A DNA stretch of 64,000 nt. It comes from Microvirga sesbaniae (GTDB taxonomy: Bacteria; Pseudomonadota; Alphaproteobacteria; Rhizobiales; Beijerinckiaceae). Positions 8,753-17,353 of this stretch are shown here, one piece after another. Where the stretch lies: NCBI RefSeq assembly GCF_025460805.1, contig NZ_JAMXFJ010000003.1, positions 438,795 to 502,794 of the forward strand, written 5' to 3'. The stretch's first letter is position 1. Each line of letters opens with the position of its first letter. A program made the translations under genes and the position numbers. The notes under the pieces were generated by a model. The model was not told where the DNA came from, made no database searches, and worked only from the letters and a program-made list of their open reading frames with translations.

Positions 8753-10449
8753 GACACGCGCTCCAAACGGCTGTCCCGGATCGTGTAGACCCGGCTGGCG
8801 ATGTTCAAGGTGGAGGGACGGTGCGTGACGATCACGACCGTCACCCTGCCCCGGAGGTCCGCCAGGAGGCGAGCCAGCCGTGCATCGCTGTCGCCGTCGA
8901 TCTGGGACGTGATGTCGTCGAGGAGGAGGATGCGCGGCTCCTCCACCAACGCACGGACCACGCCGATCCGCTGGGCCGCGCCCCGCGGCAGGGGCGTGGC
9001 CGCCACACCGACCTGAGTGTGCCAGCCGCCCGGCAAGGCGCTGGCGACCTGGTCGAGGCCGAGTTCCGTGGCGAGGCGCAGGGCCAGGCCCTCGCGCTGC
9101 GGTTGATGCATCGTCATGTTCTGCAACAGCGTGCCCCGGACCAGCGCCGGGTCCGGCGGCACCAGAGCGACCAGCCGCCGTGCCGGACCGACGTCGACCC
9201 CGGCGAGATCCTGCCCGTCGATCCGAACCTGCCCGCTCGTCGCCTTGAGGTCTCCCGCGATCAGGCGCAGCAACGTGGATCGACCCGACCCGTTGGAGCC
9301 CGTGATGCCGACGATCTCGCCGGGCAAGGCCTCCAGGTCGAGACCGTCGAACAGCCATTCGCCGTGGCGCGGGGTGCGAAACCGAACGTCCTGCAGGTGG
9401 ATGTGCCCGGCCGGCACGTCCAATGTCGGGCGCTCGGGGTTCCGCTCCTGAGGCAATGCGCCGATCTCGGCGACACGCCGCTTGCTCTCCCGGAGCGATT
9501 GCAGGCGCGACCACAGGGCGACACCGCCGAGCAGAGGCTGCATCGTGCGGCCGACCAGCATGGTGCAGGCGCCGAGCCCGCCCACGCTGAGCTGTCCGCT
9601 CAGAACCATGTGGCAGCCGAAGGCCGCGACCCCCACAGTGGCGACCTGGGCCAGCAGCATGCCGCCTTCCTGACCGGACGAGATCGTATGCGACAGCTTC
9701 CGGCGCAACTGGGCGGAGCCGTTCTGCAGGCGCTCGTAGCGCCGCTCGAGCAAGGGCTCGGCACCCAACACCTTCATGGAATGAATGCAGTTCAGGGTGT
9801 CGAACAGGAAATTGAAGCGACGTTCTTCGGCCATCGCGAGATCATGAGCCGCGCGGCGGACACGGCGTCCGGTCAGCGCCGCCAGCAGCCCGACGCCGGC
9901 CAGGAGCGTCAGGGGCACCAGGACCAGCGGACCTGCCAGATACCAGATGCCGAGGAGGTAGAGCAGCGCGAAAGGCAGGTCGAGCATCGCCTGCAGGGCG
10001 GGGCCGGACCAGGCCTCGCGCAGGGTGCCGATCGCCGAGAGGCGCTCGGCGTAATAGCCGTTGCCGTGGGCCTCGAGCTCGGACAGGGGAGCATTCAGCA
10101 GGCACTCCATGGCCTGGCGGTGGGCCTGGGCCTCCGACGTTGCCGCGACACGGGCAAGCACCCGGCCGCGCACGTGCCGCAAGAGCGCCTCCAGAAGAAC
10201 CGCGACGGCCACCGTCGTGGCAAGCACCGCCAGGGTCCCGACGGCCTTGTTCGGCAGGATCCGGTCATAGACCTGGAGCAGCGCGACGGGAAGCGCCAGC
10301 GCGAGCAGGGTGATGAGCAGCGTCGCCTCGATCACCGGGATCATGAACCCGATCCCGAAGCGGCCGATCAGGCCTCTGAACGGGCGTGTCAGCCAGGGGC
10401 CGGCGGACACCATCGATGGTGCCGCGGTAGAAACGGCGGACCGATCCAT
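8749..10449 (-). CDS. Type I secretion ABC exporter subunit with degenerate ATPase motifs
   Basis: A 566-residue half-transporter and the first gene of the secretion operon. Six membrane helices (about 35-310) lead to an ATPase domain in which several catalytic positions deviate. Walker A is GSNGSGRST (384-392) with Arg390 in place of Lys. The Q-loop Gln is replaced in VPPDPAL. The signature is LPRGAAQR instead of LSGGQ. Walker B is LLLDD with Asp512 where the catalytic Glu should be. The H-loop His543 (THRPS) is kept. There is no C39-like domain. These changes suggest a low-activity site that pairs with the more canonical subunit encoded next, as in asymmetric heterodimeric ABC exporters. 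This is inferred from sequence alone. The ATG at 10449 is the first good start after the intergenic region. Confidence 0.85.
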   Translation of the reverse strand: MDRSAVSTAAPSMVSAGPWLTRPFRGLIGRFGIGFMIPVIEATLLITLLALALPVALLQVYDRILPNKAVGTLAVLATTVAVAVLLEALLRHVRGRVLARVAATSEAQAHRQAMECLLNAPLSELEAHGNGYYAERLSAIGTLREAWSGPALQAMLDLPFALLYLLGIWYLAGPLVLVPLTLLAGVGLLAALTGRRVRRAAHDLAMAEERRFNFLFDTLNCIHSMKVLGAEPLLERRYERLQNGSAQLRRKLSHTISSGQEGGMLLAQVATVGVAAFGCHMVLSGQLSVGGLGACTMLVGRTMQPLLGGVALWSRLQSLRESKRRVAEIGALPQERNPERPTLDVPAGHIHLQDVRFRTPRHGEWLFDGLDLEALPGEIVGITGSNGSGRSTLLRLIAGDLKATSGQVRIDGQDLAGVDVGPARRLVALVPPDPALVRGTLLQNMTMHQPQREGLALRLATELGLDQVASALPGGWHTQVGVAATPLPRGAAQRIGVVRALVEEPRILLLDDITSQIDGDSDARLARLLADLRGRVTVVIVTHRPSTLNIASRVYTIRDSRLERVS

Positions 10450-10818
10450 AACGCTACCAATGGCCTTTCGGCCGAAAGAACAATGATGATGTCTTTGATG
10501 AAATATACCGGGCTCTCACCGGTATGGCGGGACGGCATCATGCCTTTGAGCCAGCCTCATCTGAGTGAGCGCCCAACCCGCCATGAGTTTCAGCCTATAG
10601 CTACACTAGAATTCGGAAATATTTTCTTATGTGTCAATGCAATGTTGTGTCGCGCCCGCTCGTAACATTCTGGTAAAGTTAACATTCGACCCTGGAACTC
10701 CTCGGACGCTGCATCGAAGTCCCGACGCGAACGGCTCCGGGATCTGGGCTCCATCGGCCGCGCGGCAAAGGTCCGCCTCCAGGCCTGAGCGGAGAACAGG
10801 CGCTGCGCCAAGTCTGCG
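10450..10818. other. Intergenic region upstream of the secretion operon
   Basis: About 370 bases without a convincing gene, between the HAD hydrolase stop and the exporter operon start. Bases 10580-10680 are clearly AT-richer than the surroundings. On the minus strand a perfect TTGACA lies at 10637-10632, with an AT-rich spacer and AATTCT-like sequence about 17-18 bases on. This is a possible promoter for the secretion operon, but the -10 element is weak. No terminator was recognised for the HAD gene. Confidence 0.3.
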
Positions 10819-11529
10819 TCACGGTGGCAAGAGCAATGCGGCCGCACCGTCCAGGTCCGACACCTCCGAATAAGGCAGCCAGTCCGGGTTGCCCGCCTCC
10901 CCCCGCCGGTTCACCCAGATGCCGCGGAGGCCCAGTTCGTGACAGGCCTTCATGTCCCAGTACATGCCCATGGCGACGTGCACCATCTGGTCGGGCGTGA
11001 CACCTATCGTGCGGTAGGCGTATTCGAAGAGCTGTCGCGACGGCTTGTAAGCCCGCGCCTGTTCGGCGGTGATGACGTAGTCGAACGGGACCCCGATGCG
11101 CGCCACGGTCGGGGCGATAAGATCGTCGTCGGAGTTCGTGAAGATCGCGAGCTTGTAGCGCTCGCGCAGGCGCCGCAGGACCTCCGGGACCTCGGCGTGC
11201 GGGCCCATCCTCATGGGCGAGGACGCGATGCGCTCGATCTCGTCCGCGCCCGGAGTCAGCCCGTGTTCGCGGAACGCAGCGGCAAAGCCGATGCGCAGGA
11301 TGTCCTTGTAGAGGCGGTGCGGCCTTTCCGCCGTCAGGCGCCGCCCCTGCGCGGAGAAGCTGTCGAGGATCGCGGATGCGCTCGCGCCGCTCGCCTCGTG
11401 CCGCGCCAGCGCGGCACCGATCTCGCGCTCGAGCACCTCGTACCATTGCACGAGCGTCCCATAGCAGTCGAACGAGATGACCTTCGGGGTAGGATCGAGC
11501 TTGAACATCGCGGTGTCGGATCCGGGCAT
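10819..11529 (-). CDS. HAD-superfamily hydrolase, haloacid dehalogenase type II-like
   Basis: A cytoplasmic hydrolase of about 236 residues. It shows the HAD nucleophile motif FDCYGTL near the N-terminus, a motif II region AIFTNSDDD, the Lys motif in AYKPSRQLFEYA and the acidic motif IV region around MGMYWDMKA. The overall layout matches L-2-haloacid dehalogenase/type II HAD proteins of 220-240 residues. Real substrates in this family vary widely, so dehalogenation is not established. The start is uncertain: ATG at 11529 (MPGSDTAMF), ATG at 11508, or an upstream GTG at 11586. None has a strong ribosome binding site. It lies downstream of and in the same direction as the aromatic operon but is separated from it by a stem-loop. 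Confidence 0.75.
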   Translation of the reverse strand: MPGSDTAMFKLDPTPKVISFDCYGTLVQWYEVLEREIGAALARHEASGASASAILDSFSAQGRRLTAERPHRLYKDILRIGFAAAFREHGLTPGADEIERIASSPMRMGPHAEVPEVLRRLRERYKLAIFTNSDDDLIAPTVARIGVPFDYVITAEQARAYKPSRQLFEYAYRTIGVTPDQMVHVAMGMYWDMKACHELGLRGIWVNRRGEAGNPDWLPYSEVSDLDGAAALLLPP

Positions 11530-11629
11530 CGGGAGAGCCTGCTGTTCGTCATGCCTCGACAAGGCTTCACCACGGCAGCGGATCACGAAACCGCGGCCGC
11601 GGCAACGCTTCGGCGCGATTCAGGCCCTG

Positions 11630-11659
11630 GAGCTGTTTCCACGAGCGTGGAAACAGCTC
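11630..11659. terminator. Perfect 13-bp inverted repeat downstream of the VOC dioxygenase gene
   Basis: A 13-base arm (GAGCTGTTTCCAC), a 4-base loop (gagc) and its perfect complement. It lies 61 bases past the dioxygenase stop and about 100 bases before the HAD start, both on the minus strand. There is no clear U-tract on either side, so it is either a factor-assisted terminator/RNA stabiliser or a protein site. Confidence 0.5.
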
Positions 11660-11719
11660 TCTTCCTTGGCTTGCCGCATTTTTCAACGGCGGACCGGATC
11701 CACTTCGCCGAAAATAGCT

Positions 11720-12682
11720 CTAATCGCTCATCTCGACCGGCGGCGTCCCATAGGTGTGAAACGACTCGACGGTCTTCATGCCCCAGGCCTGGCCCTTGCG
11801 GCGCTCCGCCTCCGTCCACACGATCGGCTTCCAGTCCGGGGCCAGGATGAGGCGGGCGCCGGCGTTGCAGACCTCGACCCGGTTACCCCCCGGTTCGTAG
11901 ACATACAGGAAGAAGGTCTGCTGCACCGCGTGCTTGTGCGGACCGGATTCGATGGAAACGCCGGCCTCCAGGAAGATGTCGGCGGCTCTCAGGACGTCCT
12001 CGCGGCTGTCGAGCGCGTAGGTCAGGTGATGGAACCGACCCCTCGCACCGGTATGGTCCCGCGTGAACGCGAAGTCGTAGCTCTTGTTGGTCAGCGTCAT
12101 CCACATGCCGGCCTCGGTGCCGTCGTCGAGGACGATCTGCTCGGTCAGCCGGCAGCCGAGATAGGTCTCGTAGAAGATCCGGTTCTCCCGGATGTCCGCC
12201 GCGAGGCAGTTCAGATGATCGAGCCGGCGGACATTGACGCCCCGGGCCGGGAACCGCTGCGCCTGGTTCTTAAGAGCCGGCTTCAGCTCCGGCGGAGCCT
12301 GGTACCACTCGGTCTCGTAGTAGAGCTCCACCACGTGCCCGTCCGGATCGCGACACAGGAAGGCCGGCCCGTGACCGAGATCGCCGTCCGTCCAGCCGAT
12401 CTCGTAACCCGATCCCTTCAGAGAAGCGACGCGACGCTCGAGTGCCTGCCGGCTGCGGGCGCGAAAGGCCATATGGCCCATGCCGGGCTTCTTCGAGGCG
12501 GTGAGCTTGAGCGAGTGGCGCTCGTAGTCGTCCCAACCGCGAAGGTAGACCGAATCGCCCTGCCGTCCGCTCTCCGTCATGCCGAGCACGTCGACGAAGA
12601 AGCGAAGGCTCTCCTCGGGCCTGGGCGTGAGCAGCTCAAGGTGGCCGAGATGGGCCAGGTCGAGCACCGGTTCGTCCTGCAT
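11720..12682 (-). CDS. Extradiol ring-cleavage dioxygenase, VOC fold (catechol 2,3-dioxygenase family)
   Basis: A 320-residue type I extradiol dioxygenase made of two VOC modules (about 8-125 and 152-280). The iron-binding facial triad is intact in the second module: His156 in RLDHLNC, the His pair at 218-219 in FHHLTY, and Glu270 in GNRVEV. His/Tyr positions expected near the active site (GPHKHAVQQT, FLYVY) are also present. The family opens catechol-type rings next to the hydroxyl pair. The substrate cannot be read from sequence. It is the last gene of a run that includes vanA, vanB, a Liv-type importer and a MetE-like gene, so a methoxylated or hydroxylated aromatic is likely. The ATG at 12682 (MQDEPVLD) was chosen because it begins the conserved domain; longer readings cross the upstream genes. 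Confidence 0.85.
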   Translation of the reverse strand: MQDEPVLDLAHLGHLELLTPRPEESLRFFVDVLGMTESGRQGDSVYLRGWDDYERHSLKLTASKKPGMGHMAFRARSRQALERRVASLKGSGYEIGWTDGDLGHGPAFLCRDPDGHVVELYYETEWYQAPPELKPALKNQAQRFPARGVNVRRLDHLNCLAADIRENRIFYETYLGCRLTEQIVLDDGTEAGMWMTLTNKSYDFAFTRDHTGARGRFHHLTYALDSREDVLRAADIFLEAGVSIESGPHKHAVQQTFFLYVYEPGGNRVEVCNAGARLILAPDWKPIVWTEAERRKGQAWGMKTVESFHTYGTPPVEMSD

Positions 12683-12744
12683 CGTCGTATCCCTCGCGTG
12701 TGACGGGATTGGCGAGGGAACTCTTTGCTCCCTCGCCTGCCCGA

Positions 12745-13878
12745 TCAGGCCGCCTGCTTGGCTCCGGAGCCGGGGCTGCCCCACACCTCTTCGGCGATCT
12801 CGACGATCATGCGCAGCTTGGCCCATTGCTCGTCCTCGGCCAGGGTGTTGCCCTCCTCGGTGGAGGCGAAGCCGCATTGGGGCGAGAGGCAGAGCTGGTC
12901 CAGATCGACGTATTTCGTCGCCTCGTCGATCCGGCGCTTGATGTCGTCCTTGTGCTCGAGGATGCCGGTCTTGGAGGTCACGAGGCCGAGAACGACGGAC
13001 TTGCCCTTGGGCAGGAAGCGCAGGGGCTCGAAGCCGCCGGCGCGGTCCGTGTCCCATTCCATGAAGTAGCCGTCCACCGGCATGCGGTTGAACAGCACCT
13101 CCGCGACCGGCTCGTATCCGCCGGACGCGATGAAGGTCGAGCGGAAGTTGCCGCGGCACAGGTGCATGGTGATCGTCAGATCCTCCGGCTTGTCCCTGAG
13201 CGCCTCGCGCACCATGCCGGCATAGATCTCGGGCTGCTTCTCCGGGTCGTCCCCGCGCTGGCGCAGCATCTCGCGCTGCTCCGGATCGCAGAGATAGGCG
13301 AAGGAGATGTCGTCGAGCTGCAGATAGCGGCAGCCGGCATCGTAGAAGGCGTGAACGGCCTTGTTGTAGGCCCGGCCGACATCGGCATAGAAATCGTCCA
13401 TGTCGGGATAGACGCCCATGTTCATCATCTTCCGCCCGCCGCGGTAATGGAGCATGCTCGGTCCCGGAATGGTCATCTTGGCGACCCGGTCCGTGTTGTC
13501 CTTCACGAAGCGGAAGTGGTCGATCATCGGATGCTGGCCGGAGAAGCCGACCTTGCCGGTGATCCGCAGCGCCTTCGAAATGCCGACGCCGCCCTTGAAG
13601 TTCATGCCCGAATCGGCCTCGACGGAGGTGACGCCGTCGAGATGCTCCAGGAAGTCGAAATGCCAGAAGGCGCGGCGGAACTCGCCGTCCGTCACCGCCT
13701 GCAGGCCGATCTCCTCCTGTTTCCTGATCAGGGCCCGGATCTCGCGGTCCTCCACCTCCTTCAGGGCCTCGTCCGAGATCTCGCCGTCGTGATGCTTGTG
13801 GCGCGCCTCCTTCAAGGCGGCGGTCCGAAGCAGGCTGCCGACCATATCGGCGCGGAAAGGCGGTTTCGTGCGTTGCAT
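12745..13878 (-). CDS. Cobalamin-independent methionine synthase-like protein (MetE C-terminal domain family)
   Basis: A 377-residue single-domain member of the UROD/MetE barrel family. It corresponds to the catalytic half of MetE only, so it lacks the N-terminal half of the roughly 750-residue enzyme. Zinc-ligand positions are visible: His and Cys in TMHLCRGN, a downstream Cys in SPQCGFAS, and Asp in LQLDDISFAY. In full MetE these activate a thiol that accepts a methyl group from folate. Free-standing versions are poorly characterised. It sits 25 bases upstream-side of the dioxygenase gene and just after livF in a block with vanillate demethylase genes. Use of a methyl group or thiol chemistry in aromatic breakdown is possible but is inference. 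Confidence 0.8.
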   Translation of the reverse strand: MQRTKPPFRADMVGSLLRTAALKEARHKHHDGEISDEALKEVEDREIRALIRKQEEIGLQAVTDGEFRRAFWHFDFLEHLDGVTSVEADSGMNFKGGVGISKALRITGKVGFSGQHPMIDHFRFVKDNTDRVAKMTIPGPSMLHYRGGRKMMNMGVYPDMDDFYADVGRAYNKAVHAFYDAGCRYLQLDDISFAYLCDPEQREMLRQRGDDPEKQPEIYAGMVREALRDKPEDLTITMHLCRGNFRSTFIASGGYEPVAEVLFNRMPVDGYFMEWDTDRAGGFEPLRFLPKGKSVVLGLVTSKTGILEHKDDIKRRIDEATKYVDLDQLCLSPQCGFASTEEGNTLAEDEQWAKLRMIVEIAEEVWGSPGSGAKQAA

Positions 13879-13902
13879 GGGCTTTCCTCCAGATGAAAAA
13901 AT

Positions 13903-14637
13903 CTAACGTGCGGCCATCCGGGCCGGCTTCTTCTTGGCCGTCACCCCGAGATGCTGCTCGAGGGCGGCCGGGTCGTCGATCAGCGACCGGCTCGTGCCGG
14001 AATGCACGATGGTGCCGCGGTCGAGGATGACGGCATTGTCGGTGACGCCGAGGATCTTCTGGGCGTGCTGCTCCACCACGATGGCGGACATGCCCTCCTG
14101 GCGGATGATCCGGTTCAGGGCCGCCAGCAGTTCCTCGATGATGATCGGAGCCAGCCCCTCCGTGGGCTCGTCCAGCAGCATGAGCTTGGGGTTGAGCACG
14201 AGCGCGCGGGCGATGGCGAGCATCTGCTGCTCGCCGCCCGAGAGCTGGTTGCCGAGATTGGAGCGGCGCTCCTTGAGGCGGGGGAACATCTCGTAGACGC
14301 GGGCCAGCGTCCAAGGCCCGGGGAGCGCCACCGCGGTGATGTTCTCCTCCACGGTCAGGGACTTGAAGATGTTGCGCTCCTGCGGCACCCAGCCGATCCC
14401 GGCGAGCGCCCGCCGGTCCGGGCGGGCCGCCGTGACGTCCTGGCCGTCGAGCCGGATCGAGCCGCCGCGCAGCCGCGTCACCCCGATGATCGTGTTGAGC
14501 AGGGTCGTCTTGCCGGTGCCGTTGCGCCCGAGCACGGCGAGCGACTCCCCGGGCTTGAGCGACAGGTCGATCTTCGAGATCACGACGGCCTCGCCGTAAC
14601 CGGCGGAGACCTGGCTGAGCTGCAGAAGGTCATTCAT
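13903..14637 (-). CDS. livF: Branched-chain amino acid/aromatic ABC importer ATP-binding protein LivF
   Basis: A 244-residue cytoplasmic ATPase of the HAAT/Liv importer family. Walker A GRNGTGKTT, signature LSGGEQQ, Walker B LMLLDEPTEG and the H-loop VVEQHAQ are intact. The C-terminal extension ends in KKPARMAAR. The start at 14637 overlaps the livG stop by 8 bases, so the two ATPases are co-translated. It completes a full H-M-G-F set encoded downstream of a periplasmic binding protein. The surrounding catabolic genes suggest the cargo is an aromatic acid rather than leucine, but Liv transporters have broad substrates. Confidence 0.92.
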   Translation of the reverse strand: MNDLLQLSQVSAGYGEAVVISKIDLSLKPGESLAVLGRNGTGKTTLLNTIIGVTRLRGGSIRLDGQDVTAARPDRRALAGIGWVPQERNIFKSLTVEENITAVALPGPWTLARVYEMFPRLKERRSNLGNQLSGGEQQMLAIARALVLNPKLMLLDEPTEGLAPIIIEELLAALNRIIRQEGMSAIVVEQHAQKILGVTDNAVILDRGTIVHSGTSRSLIDDPAALEQHLGVTAKKKPARMAAR

Positions 14638-15382
14638 CGACGCTCTCCCCGAGATAGACGGCTCGAACCCGGGGATCGGTCGAGACCTCCTCGACGCTGC
14701 CTTCGGTGAACAGCCCGCCGTTGACCAGGACCGAGATCCGGTCGGCGAAGCTGAAGACCAGGTCCATGTCGTGCTCGATCAGAAGAACCGACACGTCCCG
14801 CGGCAGGGCCGCCACGGTGGCGAGCAGCTCGTGCCGCTCGGCCTCGGGCACGCCGGCGGCCGGCTCGTCGAGGAGGAGCACCCGTGGCCGGCACGCGAAG
14901 GCGACGGCGATCTCCAGGAGCCGCTGCTTGCCATAGGCCAGATTCGCGGTGCGCTCGTCGAGCACGTCGGTGAGGCGGAAGCGCTCGGCGATCTCGACGA
15001 TCTCGTCGACGATCTCGCGCTTGCTGCCGATCACGCGCCACCAGTCGTGGCCTCCTCCCATGCGCTCCGACACCGCCAGACCGAGCGTTTCGAGCGGCGT
15101 CATGGCCGGGAAGAGCTGGTTGATCTGGAACGTGCGGGCGAGACCGCGCTGGACCCGCAGTTCCGGCCGCAGGCGCGTGATGTCCTGGCCTTCCAGGAGG
15201 ATCTGCCCGGATGTGGGCGCGAGCACGCCCGTGAGGAGGTTGATGAACGTGGTCTTGCCGGCGCCGTTCGGCCCGATGAGGGCATGGCGGGCGCCCTGCT
15301 CCAGCCTGAACGTCACGTTGTCCGTGGCCACGAGGCCGCCGAAGCGCTTGACGAGGCCTCTGGTTTCGAGAGCAGCCGCCAT
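14630..15382 (-). CDS. livG: Liv-type ABC importer ATP-binding protein LivG
   Basis: A 250-residue ATPase partner of LivF. It has Walker A GPNGAGKTT, the LivG-typical RTFQINQLFPAMT Q-loop region, the modified signature LAYGKQRLLEIA and Walker B LLLDEPAAG with IEHDMDLVF around the H-loop. Its start lies one base after the livM stop. The YGxQ-type signature instead of LSGGQ is normal for LivG. Confidence 0.92.
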   Translation of the reverse strand: MAAALETRGLVKRFGGLVATDNVTFRLEQGARHALIGPNGAGKTTFINLLTGVLAPTSGQILLEGQDITRLRPELRVQRGLARTFQINQLFPAMTPLETLGLAVSERMGGGHDWWRVIGSKREIVDEIVEIAERFRLTDVLDERTANLAYGKQRLLEIAVAFACRPRVLLLDEPAAGVPEAERHELLATVAALPRDVSVLLIEHDMDLVFSFADRISVLVNGGLFTEGSVEEVSTDPRVRAVYLGESVDE

Positions 15383-15383
15383 G

Positions 15384-16427
15384 TCAGACCTCCCGGGCCG
15401 TCGTCGTGGGCAGGGGCCGTGCCTTGTCGGTCGCGAGGCCGCGCCGCGACCGCGGCCGCAGGGCCCGGACCCGGTCGGTCAGCCGCTCGCGCCCTGCCAG
15501 CACGAGGAGGACGAGAATCAGGCCGATCCAGAACTGCCAGTATTGCGGCGTCCAGGCGGAGAGAACGTCCTGAAGCACCTTGAAGAAGACGGCCCCGATG
15601 AGCCCGCCATAGAGATAGCCGACGCCACCGATCACCAGCACCAGCATCACGTCGGCGGAGCGGTGGAAGGCGAGCACGTCGAGGGAAACGAACTGGGTGG
15701 TCTGGGCCAGCAGGGCGCCGGCGACGCCGGCATAGGCGGCTGCCAGGGTATAGACCGCCACGAGGCGGCGGTTGACCGGGATGCCGACAGCCCTGGCCCG
15801 GAGGGGGTTGTCCCGGATCGAGCGCAGCGACAGGCCGTAGGGCGACACGACGATCCGCCGCGCGATGACGAACAGCACGAAGGTCACCACGAGGCTGTAG
15901 GCGTAGGCGACCGTTCCGAAGATGTCGAACTCGAACAGGCCGAGGATCGGCCCCATGGTGATGCCCTGGAGCCCGTCGGCGCCGCCGGTGAGCCAGGACA
16001 TCTGGTTGGCGAGCTCGCCCAGGACGAGGGCGACGCCGAGCGTCACCATGAGCTTGGTCAGGTCAGAGCCGCGCAGGACGAGGAAGCTGGTGACGAAGCC
16101 GAGAATCGCCGCGGCGAGCGCGGCGACGCCCAGGCCGAGCAGAGGATCGCCGATCCCGTTCTTGGCCAGGATGCCGGCCGCATAGGCGCCGAGCCCGAAG
16201 AAGGCTGCGTGGCCCAGGGACACGATGCCGGCATAGCCGAGGATCAGGTCCAGAGACAGGGCGAACAGGCCGATGATCGCGATCTCGTTGAGGATCAGAT
16301 GGCGCTCGGGCAGGAAGACCAGGGTGGCGGCCGCCACGAGCCAGAAGGCGACCTCGCCCCAGCCCCATCGGCCCCTCCGGCCCAGGGCCGCCCTTACGTT
16401 ATCGGCAGTGTCGGACTGCATCGGCAT
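15384..16427 (-). CDS. livM: Liv-type ABC importer permease LivM
   Basis: A 347-residue inner-membrane permease with about 8-10 hydrophobic helices from residue 30 to 320. It carries LivM family landmarks: LGYAGIVSLGHAAFFGLGAY near residue 60, the EAA-like RDNPLRARAVGI and VIGGVGYLYGG. The start was placed at 16427 because AGGAAAC precedes that ATG. An upstream in-frame ATG at 16451 would overlap livH by 11 bases. The C-terminal tail is Arg-rich, as is common in this family. Confidence 0.9.
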   Translation of the reverse strand: MPMQSDTADNVRAALGRRGRWGWGEVAFWLVAAATLVFLPERHLILNEIAIIGLFALSLDLILGYAGIVSLGHAAFFGLGAYAAGILAKNGIGDPLLGLGVAALAAAILGFVTSFLVLRGSDLTKLMVTLGVALVLGELANQMSWLTGGADGLQGITMGPILGLFEFDIFGTVAYAYSLVVTFVLFVIARRIVVSPYGLSLRSIRDNPLRARAVGIPVNRRLVAVYTLAAAYAGVAGALLAQTTQFVSLDVLAFHRSADVMLVLVIGGVGYLYGGLIGAVFFKVLQDVLSAWTPQYWQFWIGLILVLLVLAGRERLTDRVRALRPRSRRGLATDKARPLPTTTAREV

Positions 16428-16440
16428 GTTTCCTGTCGGT

Positions 16441-17295
16441 TCAGCGCGCACGGGCGAACAGCCCCTGGGGGCGGAGAACGAGAACGACGATCATGAGCGT
16501 GTAGATGACGAAGGCGCCCAGGCTCGGCACGTAGTACTTCCCGGCCACGTCGGCGATCCCGAGCAGCAGGGAGGCCAGGAAAGGTCCGGTGATGCTCGTC
16601 GTCCCGCCGACGGTCACGACGATCAGGAAGTAGATCATGAACTTGAGCGGGAACGTGGGATCGAGCCCCAGGATCTCGGCCCCCAGGGCGCCGCCCAGGC
16701 CCGCGAGTCCCGACCCGACCGCGAACGTGGCGGCGAAGATCACGCTCACGTTGATGCCGAGTCCGCGGGCGACGCGCGGATCGTCCACGGCGGCCCTCAG
16801 GCGGCTGCCGAACCGGGTCTTCGTGAGGATGAACTGGAGGGCCACCACCAGGACACCGCATACGGCGATGATGAAGCTGCGGTACAGCCCGACCTGGATC
16901 CCCAGGATCTCGACGCGCCCCTGAAGCCAGGTGGGGATGCGGATCATCTGCTGCTGCGAGCCCATGGCGTAATCGACCGCGGCCACCGCCATGAAGACGA
17001 GGCCGATGGAGAACAGGACCTGATCGAGATGGCTGCGCGTGTAGAGCTGCTTGTAGAGGGTCCGCTCGAGCACGAGGCCCGCGAGAGCCGGCACGAGGAA
17101 GGCCAGCGGCAGCGTCAGGAGGAACGGCACCCCGTAGCGGTTCATCAGGACGGCCGTGACGTAGCCGCCCGCCATGGCGAACGCCCCGTGCGCCAGGTTG
17201 ACGAAGTTCATCAGCCCGAGGGTCACGGCGAGCCCGCAGGCCAGCACGAACAGCAGCATGCCGTAGGCGATACCGTCAAAGAGGATGGTCAGCAC
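16441..17295 (-). CDS. livH: Liv-type ABC importer permease LivH
   Basis: A 284-residue permease with about 8 membrane helices. The N-terminal block GIAYGMLLFVLACGLAVTLG followed by MNFVNLAHGAFAM is diagnostic of LivH. The cytoplasmic loop DPRVARGLGINV and the later VVTVGGTTSITGPF glycine-rich loop are present. It is separated from the upstream binding-protein gene by a 58-base gap that contains a strong stem-loop, which could reduce permease expression relative to the binding protein. Confidence 0.92.
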   Translation of the reverse strand: MLTILFDGIAYGMLLFVLACGLAVTLGLMNFVNLAHGAFAMAGGYVTAVLMNRYGVPFLLTLPLAFLVPALAGLVLERTLYKQLYTRSHLDQVLFSIGLVFMAVAAVDYAMGSQQQMIRIPTWLQGRVEILGIQVGLYRSFIIAVCGVLVVALQFILTKTRFGSRLRAAVDDPRVARGLGINVSVIFAATFAVGSGLAGLGGALGAEILGLDPTFPLKFMIYFLIVVTVGGTTSITGPFLASLLLGIADVAGKYYVPSLGAFVIYTLMIVVLVLRPQGLFARAR

Positions 17296-17316
17296 CGGTC
17301 TCTCCAGGGAACGTGA

Positions 17317-17346
17317 GGCAGGCGCCGCCGCGAGGAGGCGCCTGCC
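17317..17346 (-). terminator. Stem-loop between binding-protein gene and livH
   Basis: Arms GGCAGGCGCC and GGCGCCTGCC (10 perfect pairs) flank a 10-base loop. It starts 8 bases past the binding-protein stop and lies 22 bases before the livH start. There is no U-tract. It likely protects the upstream mRNA 3' end or partially attenuates the permease genes. A similar stem sits at the equivalent place in the second Liv cluster (45612-45641). Confidence 0.55.
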
Positions 17347-17353
17347 ACGATGA

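Noticed and set aside
6563..9514. A 983-codon reading of the second exporter starting at 9514
   Set aside because: The first 254 codons are an out-of-frame reading of the neighbouring ABC gene. The ATGA overlap at 8749-8752 and the start of the C39-like domain support 8752.
8821..10665. A 614-codon plus-strand frame opposite the first exporter
   Set aside because: It is a shadow frame; the minus strand carries a full ABC exporter with recognisable, if degenerate, motifs.
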